Shown here: piece after piece, positions 53,592 to 62,288 of the stretch | How the letters are laid out: each line of letters begins with the position of its first letter | Numbering within the stretch: the stretch's first letter is position 1 | NCBI RefSeq assembly: GCF_000014065.1 | Contig: NC_008044.1 | Span: 1,821,501-1,885,500, forward strand | Origin: Ruegeria sp. TM1040 | GTDB taxonomy: Bacteria; Pseudomonadota; Alphaproteobacteria; Rhodobacterales; Rhodobacteraceae | Direction: 5' to 3' | Length of the DNA: 64,000 nucleotides | Translations under genes and position numbers: made by a program | The notes under the pieces: generated by a model | Database searches by the model: none | Told to the model about the DNA's origin: nothing | What the model saw: only the letters and a program-made list of their open reading frames with translations

Positions 53592-54346
53592 CCCATCCGA
53601 TGATCGAAATGCGCGAGGTCGCCAAGGCCTTTGGCTCAAACGCTGTTTTGCGCGGTGTGGATCTGGAGGTCGCCAAGGGCTCCTCGCTGGTCATCATCGG
53701 CGGCTCCGGCACCGGGAAATCCGTGGCGCTGAAATGTGTGCTCGGCCTCATTGAGCCAGACTCAGGCGAGATCCGTGTGGATGGAAAGCCCGTCGGCCAA
53801 GGCGACCGCGATGCGTTCCTGTCGCGCTTCGGTATGTTGTTTCAGGGCGGCGCGCTGTTTGACTCGCTGCCGGTCTGGCAAAACGTCGCCTTTCGCCTGT
53901 TGCGTGGCAGCCTCGCCCGGCCCCGCGACGAGGCGCGCGAGATCGCGATCGAGAAACTTCGCCGCGTGGGCCTGAAGCCCGATGTGGCCGACCGCCTGCC
54001 CGCCGAGCTGTCGGGCGGCATGCAAAAGCGCGTCGGTCTTGCCCGTGCCATTGCCGCGGAGCCAGAGATCATCTTTTTTGACGAGCCCACCACCGGGCTT
54101 GACCCGATCATGTCCGGCGTCATCAATGACCTTATCCGCGAAATCGTGGTGGAGATGGGCGCCACCGCCATGACGATCACCCACGACATGACCTCGGTGC
54201 GGGCGATTGCCGACAATGTCGCCATGCTGCACGGCGGCAAGATCCGCTGGACGGGTCCGGTGGCGGAGATGGACAATTCGGGCGACCCCTACGTGGAGCA
54301 ATTCATCTCCGGCAGCGCGGAGGGCCCGATCGAGGCGGTGCGGTAG
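53588..54346 (+). CDS. mlaF: MlaF-family ABC transporter ATPase
   Basis: 252 aa. Walker A GGSGTGKS (about 38-45), signature LSGGMQKR (about 140) and Walker B IIFFDEPTTGLDP. Closest to MlaF/Ttg2A ATPases by these motifs and by pairing with MlaE. Confidence 0.9.
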   Translation: MTHPMIEMREVAKAFGSNAVLRGVDLEVAKGSSLVIIGGSGTGKSVALKCVLGLIEPDSGEIRVDGKPVGQGDRDAFLSRFGMLFQGGALFDSLPVWQNVAFRLLRGSLARPRDEAREIAIEKLRRVGLKPDVADRLPAELSGGMQKRVGLARAIAAEPEIIFFDEPTTGLDPIMSGVINDLIREIVVEMGATAMTITHDMTSVRAIADNVAMLHGGKIRWTGPVAEMDNSGDPYVEQFISGSAEGPIEAVR

Positions 54347-54382
54347 AACAGCGTTTGTCCCATTCTACAAAGAGTTTTATTT

Positions 54383-55087
54383 GTGAATTTGAACGTATTG
54401 CTTGGCGATATGCTCGCCGCGATACTTGCACCAATCATCAACGGCATACTCGGCTTGTTTGCAGCCCTAGTCAGCCTGATGGCAGAATTGCTACCACCTG
54501 TACTTGCCCCAATTGTCGAAGCTATCCTCTGGGTTTACGTCGCCCTCATTGCAGCGTTCAGCCACTTGATATGGGGTCTTGTGCGGCTCTTGGGACTTGC
54601 GAGCCATGCGCGCGGCATATCGTTTGCGTTTTTCGCCCTTGCGATTGCGGCAACGCTTTATCTTCTGGCAGGTATGGCGCTTTTCTTTGAGGGCGACACT
54701 CAGAACGTCCTGAGGTCTGGCTACAGCACCCATTCCGTATTGGTTGCTTTTGTGGGCATGCTCGTCGCAGCCGCAATCGGTTCATGTTTGCGCAACGATC
54801 CATCGGCCACCGAACCAAATGAGGCGATTGCCCAAACCTCCGACGCGCCGTCAGTGGCCCCATCACATGTCAGCAGTCGCCGCCGCGCCTACGTCACGGG
54901 CGCTGTTCTGGCTGTGGGCTGCGGGCTTCTGGGCCTGTGGATCTACAACACTGTGCTGGCAGCGAAAGAGAAACGCCCTTGCACAAAGACCGAAACCGCG
55001 ATCATCGTGGCCGAACGGGTTGTCGCCTCAAAATCTGGCGCGCAAAACAGCTTTGATACGGAGGACCTGAAGTGTCGGCTTCCATGA
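54383..55087 (+). CDS. multi-pass membrane protein of unknown function
   Basis: 234 aa, GTG start; ribosome-binding site weak. Hydrophobic stretches at about 8-30, 33-65, 78-100, 117-137 and 169-189. The C-terminal part is cytoplasm- or periplasm-facing with two Cys near the end. Not recognised. Codon use has more A/T than its neighbours, a sign of possible transfer. Overlaps the pqiA-like gene by 16 bases. Confidence 0.65.
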   Translation: MNLNVLLGDMLAAILAPIINGILGLFAALVSLMAELLPPVLAPIVEAILWVYVALIAAFSHLIWGLVRLLGLASHARGISFAFFALAIAATLYLLAGMALFFEGDTQNVLRSGYSTHSVLVAFVGMLVAAAIGSCLRNDPSATEPNEAIAQTSDAPSVAPSHVSSRRRAYVTGAVLAVGCGLLGLWIYNTVLAAKEKRPCTKTETAIIVAERVVASKSGAQNSFDTEDLKCRLP

Positions 55088-55572
55088 CTGCAGCCAGCGC
55101 GCGGGGCAAAACGCTTCTTTTCCTCCGCCTCGCCAATCTCGCCCTGCTGATCCTCTATCCCATCGCGTGGTTTGCACCTCTGTTGCGGGCCGGTCTTCTG
55201 CCGATCTTCGGCCTGTCGGAAATCTCCGTGCTCACCGGCCTTCAGAGCCTCTGGAACAGTGACATCGTGCTGGCGCTGGTGGTCACGGTCTTTGCGCTCT
55301 TTGCGCCCTACCTCAAAACCATCGGCCTTGCCTTGGTGCAGTTCCGCTTATTGGATGCGCGCAGCCTTCCTGTGCTGAATATCCTCGGCAAGCTTGCGAT
55401 GGCCGATGTCTTCTTGATTGCGCTTTATATCACGCTTGCAAAAGGCATCAGCTACGCCACCATCGAGGTCGCATGGGGCATGTATCTCTTCACCGCCTGC
55501 ATCCTCGCCTCCATCATTCTTTCAATTGCGACGGACCGCCATATCAGACGCGAGTCGGGGGCGGGTCAATGA
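55072..55572 (+). CDS. PqiA-like membrane protein
   Basis: 166 aa, GTG start with GGAGG upstream; an ATG four codons later is an alternative. Four membrane helices; the segment around FGLSEISVLTGLQSLW and later IEVAWGMYLF resemble the PqiA family, which works with MCE lipid transport proteins. Supports a lipid-transport theme with mlaE and mlaF. Confidence 0.75.
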   Translation: MSASMTAASARGKTLLFLRLANLALLILYPIAWFAPLLRAGLLPIFGLSEISVLTGLQSLWNSDIVLALVVTVFALFAPYLKTIGLALVQFRLLDARSLPVLNILGKLAMADVFLIALYITLAKGISYATIEVAWGMYLFTACILASIILSIATDRHIRRESGAGQ

Positions 55573-55893
55573 CGGCCCATCGGGCCGCCGCGCCCCGCGC
55601 GGTCGCAGATCATTGAGGCGCAGGCGACTCGCATTCAGGCTGGACAAGGCGCGTTCAGGGCAGACCTGCCCCTGAACCGCTTCTCAGCAGATCACTTTTT
55701 GCGCCGCGCAGCGGCGCGCGGCCCAACGGGAGACGATCATCTTTTGATGATCGTACGACGGGCGGGAGCCCCACCCATATGCGGGGAAAAAGGGGCGCTG
55801 CCCCCGGCCCTCTGGGCCTCCCCCGGCATATTTTGTGTTAGAAGAAGATTGGCCAGACTTGAACAAACCAGAAACATCTGCCACTGATCCCCC
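55573..55893. other. 321-base gap between pqiA-like gene and radA
   Basis: Holds copy 5 of the dispersed repeat (55791-55850) and a palindromic GATGATC segment (55732-55761). No gene. The radA promoter should be in the last 50 bases. Confidence 0.5.
55791..55850. repeat. dispersed intergenic hairpin repeat, copy 5
   Basis: Reverse orientation: GGGGC/GCCCC hairpin then GGCATATTTTGTGTTAGAAGAAG, in front of radA. Confidence 0.75.
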
Positions 55894-57258
55894 ATGGCAA
55901 AGACAACATTCTCCTGCTCCGCCTGCGGGGCCTCCTATTCCAAATGGTCCGGTCGCTGCGAGGGCTGCGGTGAGTGGAATACGATTTCCGAAGACAAGGG
56001 GCTGAGCTCTGGAGGACCGGCCAAGAAGTCCCTTGGCGCAATGCGCGGCAAACGACTGGCGCTGAGCGATCTGGCCACGCAAGAGACGCCTCCTCCGCGC
56101 ACCCTTTGTGGTGTGGCAGAGCTTGATCGCGTCCTTGGAGGCGGCCTGGTCGATGCGTCGGCCATCCTCGTGGGGGGCGATCCCGGGATCGGTAAATCCA
56201 CGCTGCTGTTGCAAGCTGCGGCGCAATTTGCACACGCAGGCCTGAAGACGGTCTATGTTTCGGGAGAGGAAGCCTCGGCGCAGGTACGGATGCGCGCCCA
56301 GCGTCTGGGACTGGCACAAGCCCCTGTCAAGCTCGCGGCGGAAACCAACCTGCGCGATATTCTCACCACGCTTGAGGCGGAAAAACCCCAGCTGGCCATT
56401 ATCGATTCGATCCAGACCATGTGGGCCGACAATGTGGACAGTGCGCCGGGATCCGTCAGTCAGGTGCGCGCGGCGGCCCATGAGCTGACCACTTTTGCCA
56501 AGACCAATGGTGTCAGCATCATCATGGTGGGCCATGTCACCAAGGAAGGCCAGATCGCCGGGCCTCGCGTGGTCGAACATATGGTCGACACGGTCTTGTA
56601 TTTCGAGGGCGAGCGCGGCCACCAGTTCCGCATCCTGCGTGCCGTGAAGAACCGCTTTGGCCCTGCCGACGAGATTGGCGTCTTTGAGATGACCGGCGGC
56701 GGGCTGGCGCAAGTGGTGAACCCTTCGGCCCTGTTTCTGTCCGAACGCGGCCAGCCCTCGCCCGGATCGGTGGTCTTTGCCGGTATCGAAGGCACCCGTC
56801 CGGTCCTCGTGGAAATGCAGGCGCTGGTGGCGCCTTCGCCCCATTCGCAGCCCCGCCGCGCTGTGGTGGGCTGGGACAGCTCGCGCCTTGCGATGATCCT
56901 CGCCGTTCTGGAGGCGCGCTGTGGCATTCCTTTTGCCGGGCTTGATGTCTATCTCAATGTTGCGGGCGGCATGAAAATCTCTGAACCCGCGGCCGACCTG
57001 GCGGTGGCGGCCGCCCTCCTTAGTGCACGCGAGGACACCGCCCTGCCCGCCGATACGGCAATATTTGGCGAAATATCCCTATCTGGCGCGCTCAGACCGG
57101 CCCCTCAGACCGAAAACCGGTTGAAAGAGGCGCAAAAACTTGGTTTCACGGCAGCGATCGCTCCGAGCGGTGGCAAAACTGTTTCTGTCCCCGGCCTGAC
57201 CCTGCGCCCGGCCGCCGACCTCACAGGATTTGTTGGCGAATATTTCGGAGCAGGCTAA
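55894..57258 (+). CDS. radA: DNA repair protein RadA
   Basis: 454 aa. Zinc finger C-x2-C and C-x2-C at residues about 6-27, Walker A GGDPGIGKST (about 91-100), the RadA-specific KNRFGPADEIG motif and a Lon-like C-terminal domain. It branch-migrates recombination intermediates. Confidence 0.96.
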   Translation: MAKTTFSCSACGASYSKWSGRCEGCGEWNTISEDKGLSSGGPAKKSLGAMRGKRLALSDLATQETPPPRTLCGVAELDRVLGGGLVDASAILVGGDPGIGKSTLLLQAAAQFAHAGLKTVYVSGEEASAQVRMRAQRLGLAQAPVKLAAETNLRDILTTLEAEKPQLAIIDSIQTMWADNVDSAPGSVSQVRAAAHELTTFAKTNGVSIIMVGHVTKEGQIAGPRVVEHMVDTVLYFEGERGHQFRILRAVKNRFGPADEIGVFEMTGGGLAQVVNPSALFLSERGQPSPGSVVFAGIEGTRPVLVEMQALVAPSPHSQPRRAVVGWDSSRLAMILAVLEARCGIPFAGLDVYLNVAGGMKISEPAADLAVAAALLSAREDTALPADTAIFGEISLSGALRPAPQTENRLKEAQKLGFTAAIAPSGGKTVSVPGLTLRPAADLTGFVGEYFGAG

Positions 57259-57301
57259 AAGGCCACTCAAGTTATATTTCGCGGGCAAACAGGCGAGGGA
57301 C

Positions 57302-57856
57302 ATGGAAGGTTTCACCATTATCGACGGCGCAGTGGCGCTGGTTATCGTTGTATCGGCGCTTCTTGCCTATGCACGCGGCTTTGTCCGCGAGGTCATGGCC
57401 ATCATCGGCTGGGTCGCCGCTGGTGTTCTCGCCTATATGTTCGCACCACAAGCAGAGCCTCTGATGGCTGAGATCCCTGTGGTGGGGGATTTCATCGCGG
57501 ACAGCTGTGAGCTGTCGATGATCGCGGCATTCTTTGCCGTCTTTGCCATCGCCCTGATCGTCGTGTCGTTCTTCACGCCGCTGCTGGCGGGGCTGGTGCA
57601 GCGTTCTGCACTGGGTGGTCTCGACAATGGCGCTGGGTTCTTCTTTGGCGTCCTGCGCGGCATCCTGCTCGTAGTGATTGGCTTCTTTGTCTACAACGTC
57701 ATCATGACCGGGCAGAGCTTTACCATCGTGGATGAGAGCCGCTCGGCTGCGGTCTTCAACCAGGTCATCGGCAAGGTCGAAGAGCAAAACCCCGAGCAAG
57801 CGCTGGGCTGGGTAACGCAGAAGTATGAAGAGTTGATCGCCTCCTGCGGTATCTGA
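57302..57856 (+). CDS. cvpA: CvpA-family membrane protein
   Basis: 184 aa from the ATG after GAGGGA; an in-frame start 24 codons up lies in radA. Four membrane segments (about 8-25, 30-48, 66-90, 105-125). In many bacteria cvpA neighbours purF, as here with one gene between. Envelope function, possibly in stress resistance. Confidence 0.88.
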   Translation: MEGFTIIDGAVALVIVVSALLAYARGFVREVMAIIGWVAAGVLAYMFAPQAEPLMAEIPVVGDFIADSCELSMIAAFFAVFAIALIVVSFFTPLLAGLVQRSALGGLDNGAGFFFGVLRGILLVVIGFFVYNVIMTGQSFTIVDESRSAAVFNQVIGKVEEQNPEQALGWVTQKYEELIASCGI

Positions 57857-57881
57857 GAGACATCATCTACCGAGATTGAGA

Positions 57882-57908
57882 GGGCGTCCAATTCGGGCGC
57901 CCTTTTCA
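57882..57908 (+). terminator. terminator of cvpA
   Basis: AGGGCG (57882-57887) and CGCCCT (57899-57904), 11-base loop, then TTTTCAT. Confidence 0.75.
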
Positions 57909-58007
57909 TATTCGCGAAAGTGCATGCTGCCCTTTCAGGGGACCGTTCAATCTGTTCACAGAGTTATCCTCAGACCAGCGTAAGTGTTAACGCAAGTGCG
58001 CAAGCGA

Positions 58008-58022
58008 TTAACACTCCGTTAA
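58008..58022. promoter_or_regulatory. CtrA-type box 1 (TTAA-N7-TTAA)
   Basis: TTAA at 58008-58011 and 58019-58022 with seven bases between, the full CtrA-binding consensus of alphaproteobacteria. It lies about 240 bases before the Hint gene. Confidence 0.6.
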
Positions 58023-58079
58023 TAAAGAAGAATCGATTCTAAACATCTCGGCGCAGGGGTCGGAATCCTGCAAAAACTG

Positions 58080-58094
58080 TTAATAACTTCTTAA
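58080..58094. promoter_or_regulatory. CtrA-type box 2 (TTAA-N7-TTAA)
   Basis: TTAA at 58080-58083 and 58091-58094, again a perfect spacing, about 170 bases before the Hint gene. Two full boxes close together make CtrA control likely. Confidence 0.65.
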
Positions 58095-58264
58095 TTACCC
58101 CCAGAACGCGCGTTAACCTTTGGGGTTTGCTGCGATTTTCGGGTCTCAAAAGGCATCTGGTACCGAAACCGTCCCAAGCCTGCCCCATTCTTGTCCCAAT
58201 TCGGGGGCCAATTGAGATCAACGAAGGCAAAAAGCCTCGCCGCTCTCAGAAGGGACATTGGGAC

Positions 58265-58975
58265 ATGCTGTTGGATCACACCACCGCGTTTACGGATTAC
58301 CAGCCGGTTGACCTGCTTTTGGACCTGCGTTCAGGCGACGCAGAGGCACAGGCAAACGCCCGCCTGCGCCCTCAGAACGGTGGAGTGCTGCCCGGCACGC
58401 TGATCGAGACCGGTTCCGGTTTCAAACAGGCCCGCGCCCTGCGCCCCGGCGACATGGTGCAGACCTTTGACGGCGGCCTACGCGAAGTTGTGAATGTGCG
58501 CCACTCGGTGCCGCGTCTGACGGCAATGGTGCATGTACCTGCCGGTGCGCTTGGCAATGACGCCGCGCTCGAGCTGCCTTCTGACGCCATCGTTGCCATT
58601 GAGGGCGATCTTGCGCTCGATCTCTTTGACCTGCCCGTCGTGACCGCGAAGCTGGTGGCCCTGATCGGCTACAACGGCATCACCACCGCCCTGCCCGAAC
58701 GTCTGGCGCGTATTCACATCGAATGCGCCGAAGAAGAGCTGGTTTGGTGTGAAGGCGGCATGGTGCTGAACGCAGCCGAAGCAGAGACCGAAGGCTTCTA
58801 TGAACTCCTGGATCTGGCAGAGACCCGCCAGATTGTCGAAGCCGGCCGCATCGAGGCGACCGAGACCTTCGAGATCGACGAAGACGCAGAAGATGCAGAC
58901 TTCTTTGGCGTTGAGGCGGCACCGGCACCGGCCTTTGACCCCATCGACCTGCTCTTTGGCCGCTACGCCGCCTGA
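58265..58975 (+). CDS. degenerate Hint-domain protein
   Basis: 236 aa from the ATG behind an AAGGGA-type site; the frame is open further upstream but that part crosses the CtrA-box region. Residues about 40-165 match the Hedgehog/intein Hint fold: GTLIETGSG, LRPGDMVQT and the DGGLREVVNVRH strand. The normal first Cys (CFxxGT) is replaced (G40, VLPGT), so self-splicing or autoproteolysis is not expected. Acidic Ala/Glu C-terminus. No signal peptide. Function unknown. Confidence 0.7.
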   Translation: MLLDHTTAFTDYQPVDLLLDLRSGDAEAQANARLRPQNGGVLPGTLIETGSGFKQARALRPGDMVQTFDGGLREVVNVRHSVPRLTAMVHVPAGALGNDAALELPSDAIVAIEGDLALDLFDLPVVTAKLVALIGYNGITTALPERLARIHIECAEEELVWCEGGMVLNAAEAETEGFYELLDLAETRQIVEAGRIEATETFEIDEDAEDADFFGVEAAPAPAFDPIDLLFGRYAA

Positions 58976-59436
58976 GCGCGAGCGGCGCGCATCCTGTCAC
59001 GCGCCCTGCCTGACAGCGCACGCTGTCCAGCCTATCCCATGGGCACCTCCTGCGTCTTTTCCGGGGAATCCTGCCCCGTTCCAGCCCGAACTTGTGATCC
59101 TTTGATGACAACGCCTGTCAGACCGCCTATGTGAGGGCCGTCACTGTTCGACAGGATTCGGAGCCAAAGCCCCTGTGTTGACCCAGTACTCAGCCGACCT
59201 GTGCCGCCAGTTGTGTGCGGCAGGTTCTGCCCCTCTGGCCCCCCACAGCCATAGTGCAGCCCGCCTGCGCGCCGCGCTGCACCCTTCTGATCCTGTCGCC
59301 CCGTTCACGAGAACTTCCCCAGATCACGGCCCAGCATCCCCTGTTGCGGCCATTGTCGTTGGCCTCTGCGCCCCGACATCTCACGCCGCGGCCTTCGGGC
59401 TGTAAGCCACTCGAACGATTAATTTGGAGCCTCGCC
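58976..59436. other. 461-base gap upstream of purF
   Basis: A 76-residue frame at 59175-59405 is Ala/Pro/His-rich and lacks a ribosome-binding site, so I do not call it. No riboswitch motif I recognise. The purF promoter should lie here. Confidence 0.5.
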
Positions 59437-60957
59437 ATGTGCGGTATCTTGGGCATCGCAAGCAGAAACGAACAAGTGTTTGCGGAACTCTATGACGGGC
59501 TGCTGATGCTGCAGCATCGCGGTCAGGATGCGTCAGGCATCGTCACCTACGGCGATGGGTTCTTTCGCGAACGCAAGGCCAACGGTCTGGTGAAGGACGT
59601 CTTTGGTGCCAAAGACGCCGAGACCCTGCAAGGCCGTGTCGGGATGGGCCATGTGCGCTACCCCACCGCAGGTTCGCTCTCGGCCGCCGAGGCGCAGCCG
59701 TTTTTTGTGAACGCACCCTATGGGATCTACCTGGTCCACAACGGCAATATCACCAACACCGAAGAGCAGCGCGCAAAGGTCACCGGCAAATACAGCCGCC
59801 ACCTGCGCACCACCTCGGATTCCGAGATCCTGCTCAACGTGCTGGCGGATAAGGTGGCTGACGCGATCAAGGTCAATGGCAACGCGGATCCGATCCGCAA
59901 CATCTTTGCCGGTGTGAAAATGACCATGGAGCGCGTCCAGGGCGCCTATTCCGTGATCTGCCTCATCGCCGGCGTCGGCATGCTGGCCTTCCGCGACCCC
60001 CATGGCATCCGCCCGCTCTCCGTGGCCCAACGCGAAGCCGAGGGTGAGGGCAATGATTATGCCTTTGCCTCCGAGGATGTGGCTTTTGGCATCAACGGCT
60101 TTGAAAAACTGCGGGACCTCAAACCCGGCGAGGCCATCCTCGTCGATCTTGACGGCAACAAGCACGAGTTCCAGGCGGTCGAAGGCAAGCTCACCCCTTG
60201 TATCTTCGAATATGTCTACCTCGCCCGCCCCGACAGCCTCTTGGACGGGATCTCGGTATATAAAACCCAGATCCGCATGGGGCAGACACTCGCCAAGCAG
60301 ATTGAGGCATCCGGCCTCGACATCGACGCCATCATCCCGGTGCCAGACAGCGCCCGCCCCGTGGCACTTGAGGTTTCCAACATCACCGGCATTCGCTACC
60401 GCGAGGCGCTGGTGAAAAACCGCTATGTGGGCCGAACATTCATCATGCCCGGGCAAGAAGAACGCCAGAAATCCGTGCGCCGCAAATTGAACGCGATCCC
60501 GCGCGAGATGCAGGACCGCAACATCCTGCTCATTGATGACTCCATCGTGCGGGGCAATACGATCAAGAAGATCGTGCAGATGTGTCGCGAGGCCGGTGCC
60601 AAGAAGGTCTATATCGCCTCCGCTTCGCCGCCGGTGAAATACCCCAATGTCTATGGCATCGACATGCCCACCAAACACGAACTGGTGGCCAACGGGCGCT
60701 CGATCGAGGAGATTCGCGAGGAGTTGGGGGCGGATGAGCTGTTCTACCAGAACCTCGAGGACCTGATCTGGGCCGCCAAAGGTGGAAACCCGGACATCGA
60801 AGCCTTTGATTGTTCGTGTTTTGACGGCGAGTATGTCACCGGCTCGGTCAGCGAGGACTACCTCAACACGCTCGAAACCAGCACCCGCGTGACCAAGAAA
60901 ATCAAGGACATGCCTGATGCAGGCGCATCCTGGAACGGCGCAACGCTGGCCACCTGA
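59437..60957 (+). CDS. purF: amidophosphoribosyltransferase
   Basis: 506 aa from the ATG giving MCGILGIA, with Cys2 as the N-terminal nucleophile directly after Met, so no propeptide. PRPP motif LLIDDSIVRGNT is intact. The position that carries an iron-sulfur Cys in the B. subtilis type reads PNVYGID here, like the E. coli type, so an iron-sulfur cluster is not expected. First step of purine synthesis. Confidence 0.96.
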   Translation: MCGILGIASRNEQVFAELYDGLLMLQHRGQDASGIVTYGDGFFRERKANGLVKDVFGAKDAETLQGRVGMGHVRYPTAGSLSAAEAQPFFVNAPYGIYLVHNGNITNTEEQRAKVTGKYSRHLRTTSDSEILLNVLADKVADAIKVNGNADPIRNIFAGVKMTMERVQGAYSVICLIAGVGMLAFRDPHGIRPLSVAQREAEGEGNDYAFASEDVAFGINGFEKLRDLKPGEAILVDLDGNKHEFQAVEGKLTPCIFEYVYLARPDSLLDGISVYKTQIRMGQTLAKQIEASGLDIDAIIPVPDSARPVALEVSNITGIRYREALVKNRYVGRTFIMPGQEERQKSVRRKLNAIPREMQDRNILLIDDSIVRGNTIKKIVQMCREAGAKKVYIASASPPVKYPNVYGIDMPTKHELVANGRSIEEIREELGADELFYQNLEDLIWAAKGGNPDIEAFDCSCFDGEYVTGSVSEDYLNTLETSTRVTKKIKDMPDAGASWNGATLAT

Positions 60958-61132
60958 GCCCTGAGCCCCCCATGCGCGGATCTGCGCCCGTCACGCAGCC
61001 GTCACGCGCCTGTGCGGGCGCAGTGATTGCAAGTCTGCGCCAACGGGCGTAAGGGGGGCCAACACATCTTGATGGCGCTGATCCCAACAGGTCGGCGCCA
61101 TTGTCTATTTGACTTTCGAAAGGGGCGCCTTC

Positions 61133-61696
61133 TTGGACGCGCATCTTGCCCGCATGCTGAGCTCTTCGCGTCAGTGCCGCTGCTGCGGCGCGACCTTTGC
61201 CCAGCTTCTCAGCCTCTCCTGCGACCGGCCGGACATCGTGCCGGGCGATCTCGAATTGCAGGACAACACGGCCGTTTTCGTCACCGAGGGCGACGTGCTG
61301 ACAGAGGATTTCTGCCGTTTCGGCACCCTGCGGTTCCTGCGGGCAGTGTTGGCAATTCCGCTAGCGGATTCGCGCGGTGAAGAGTTCATTCTCGGCACTT
61401 GGGCCGGGGTGAGCGAAGAGGTCTTCAACGAATATCTCGACCTCTTCGAACTCCGTGAAACCGAGAGCATGGGCAGCCGTCCGGCGTGGCTGTCCAACCA
61501 GATCCCGCCAGACAGCAACGGCCCCCTGGCCTGCATGCTGCACATGCGCCCCGATGGGCAATACCCGGAGCTTCAGGTCTCCGAGGTCAATCACGATCTC
61601 GCGCGGATGCAGGAGCTTGGCCTGAACCTCGAAGAGTTGCTGACCTTTCTGCACGCCTACGGCCACGACCTCGCCTCGCTGGTCTACGATTCCTGA
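61133..61696 (+). CDS. DUF2199-family protein
   Basis: 187 aa if it starts at the TTG at 61133, which has AAAGGGG eight bases upstream; starts at 61109 (TTG) or 61154 (ATG) are possible. N-terminal C-x-C-C cluster (RCRCCG) is a likely zinc site, followed by the DUF2199 pattern GDLELQD, FVTEGDVLTEDFC and WAGVSEEVFNEY. Function unknown. Confidence 0.75.
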   Translation: MDAHLARMLSSSRQCRCCGATFAQLLSLSCDRPDIVPGDLELQDNTAVFVTEGDVLTEDFCRFGTLRFLRAVLAIPLADSRGEEFILGTWAGVSEEVFNEYLDLFELRETESMGSRPAWLSNQIPPDSNGPLACMLHMRPDGQYPELQVSEVNHDLARMQELGLNLEELLTFLHAYGHDLASLVYDS

Positions 61697-61950
61697 TGCA
61701 TCGCACCCGCACAGGCGCAACCGACAGACCAGGACACAGCGCCCAGCAGCCTGCCCCGTGAATATCCGGCTCCTTTTTGCGCATTGCCGCCCGGACATCG
61801 GCTGAGGCTTGCTCACTGCGTCGATCCCCACTTTTCCTCGCCGCGCACGACTGCTAGCTGGCGGCCGTTGTATTTGACCACCACTCACACCTCACAGCAT
61901 GCGTGTCCGGGATCGCAATTTCCGCCCCCGGCCACGCCACCAGGCACACA

Positions 61951-62205
61951 ATGTCAAACGCAGACTCCAACGTCGCAGCGCTCGCAACCCAGAAGGACGC
62001 GCTGCCAGATCGCAATCTCTCCGTCATTGGCCTCTTTGGTTCCGAGGGCAACATGCAGGCGCTTGTGCGCCATGGCTCGGGACGGGTGCAGACCGTCCAG
62101 GCTGGGGAACGCATCAGCCTTGGGCGGATCATGGCCATTGATGCCGCAGGCCTCCTGATCGAGCGTCGCGGCGAGATCGGTCGCCTGCCGATGCTCGTGG
62201 ATTAA
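61951..62205 (+). CDS. small HR/PilP-like protein
   Basis: 84 aa, ATG without strong ribosome-binding site. The stretch LSVIGLFGSEGNMQALVRHGSGRVQTVQAGERISLGRI has the pattern of the homology region of type II secretion GspC and of PilP (alternating beta strands with a conserved G-x-x-V-x-x-G). No signal peptide or membrane anchor is seen, so it is not a standard GspC. Conserved small protein, role unknown. Confidence 0.55.
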   Translation: MSNADSNVAALATQKDALPDRNLSVIGLFGSEGNMQALVRHGSGRVQTVQAGERISLGRIMAIDAAGLLIERRGEIGRLPMLVD

Positions 62206-62288
62206 CGCAGGCGCATCGGCGCGCCCCGGCTGCGCCGCTGCGATCATGGGGCTTGACCCCGGCGCGGCGCCGCCGCATGTAAGCGCCC

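Larger units (their letters stand above)
57857..58264. other. 408-base promoter region of the Hint gene
   Basis: No gene. Contains the cvpA terminator (57882-57908), a one-mismatch DnaA-like box TTATCCTCA (57964-57972), a TTAAC at 57987-57991, and two perfect TTAA-N7-TTAA boxes listed below, then TTAACC at 58113-58118. The region is AT-rich for this genome. Confidence 0.6.

Noticed and set aside
59175-59405. 76-codon frame upstream of purF
   Set aside because: Ala/Pro/His-rich composition and no ribosome-binding site; it reads as GC-rich noise.
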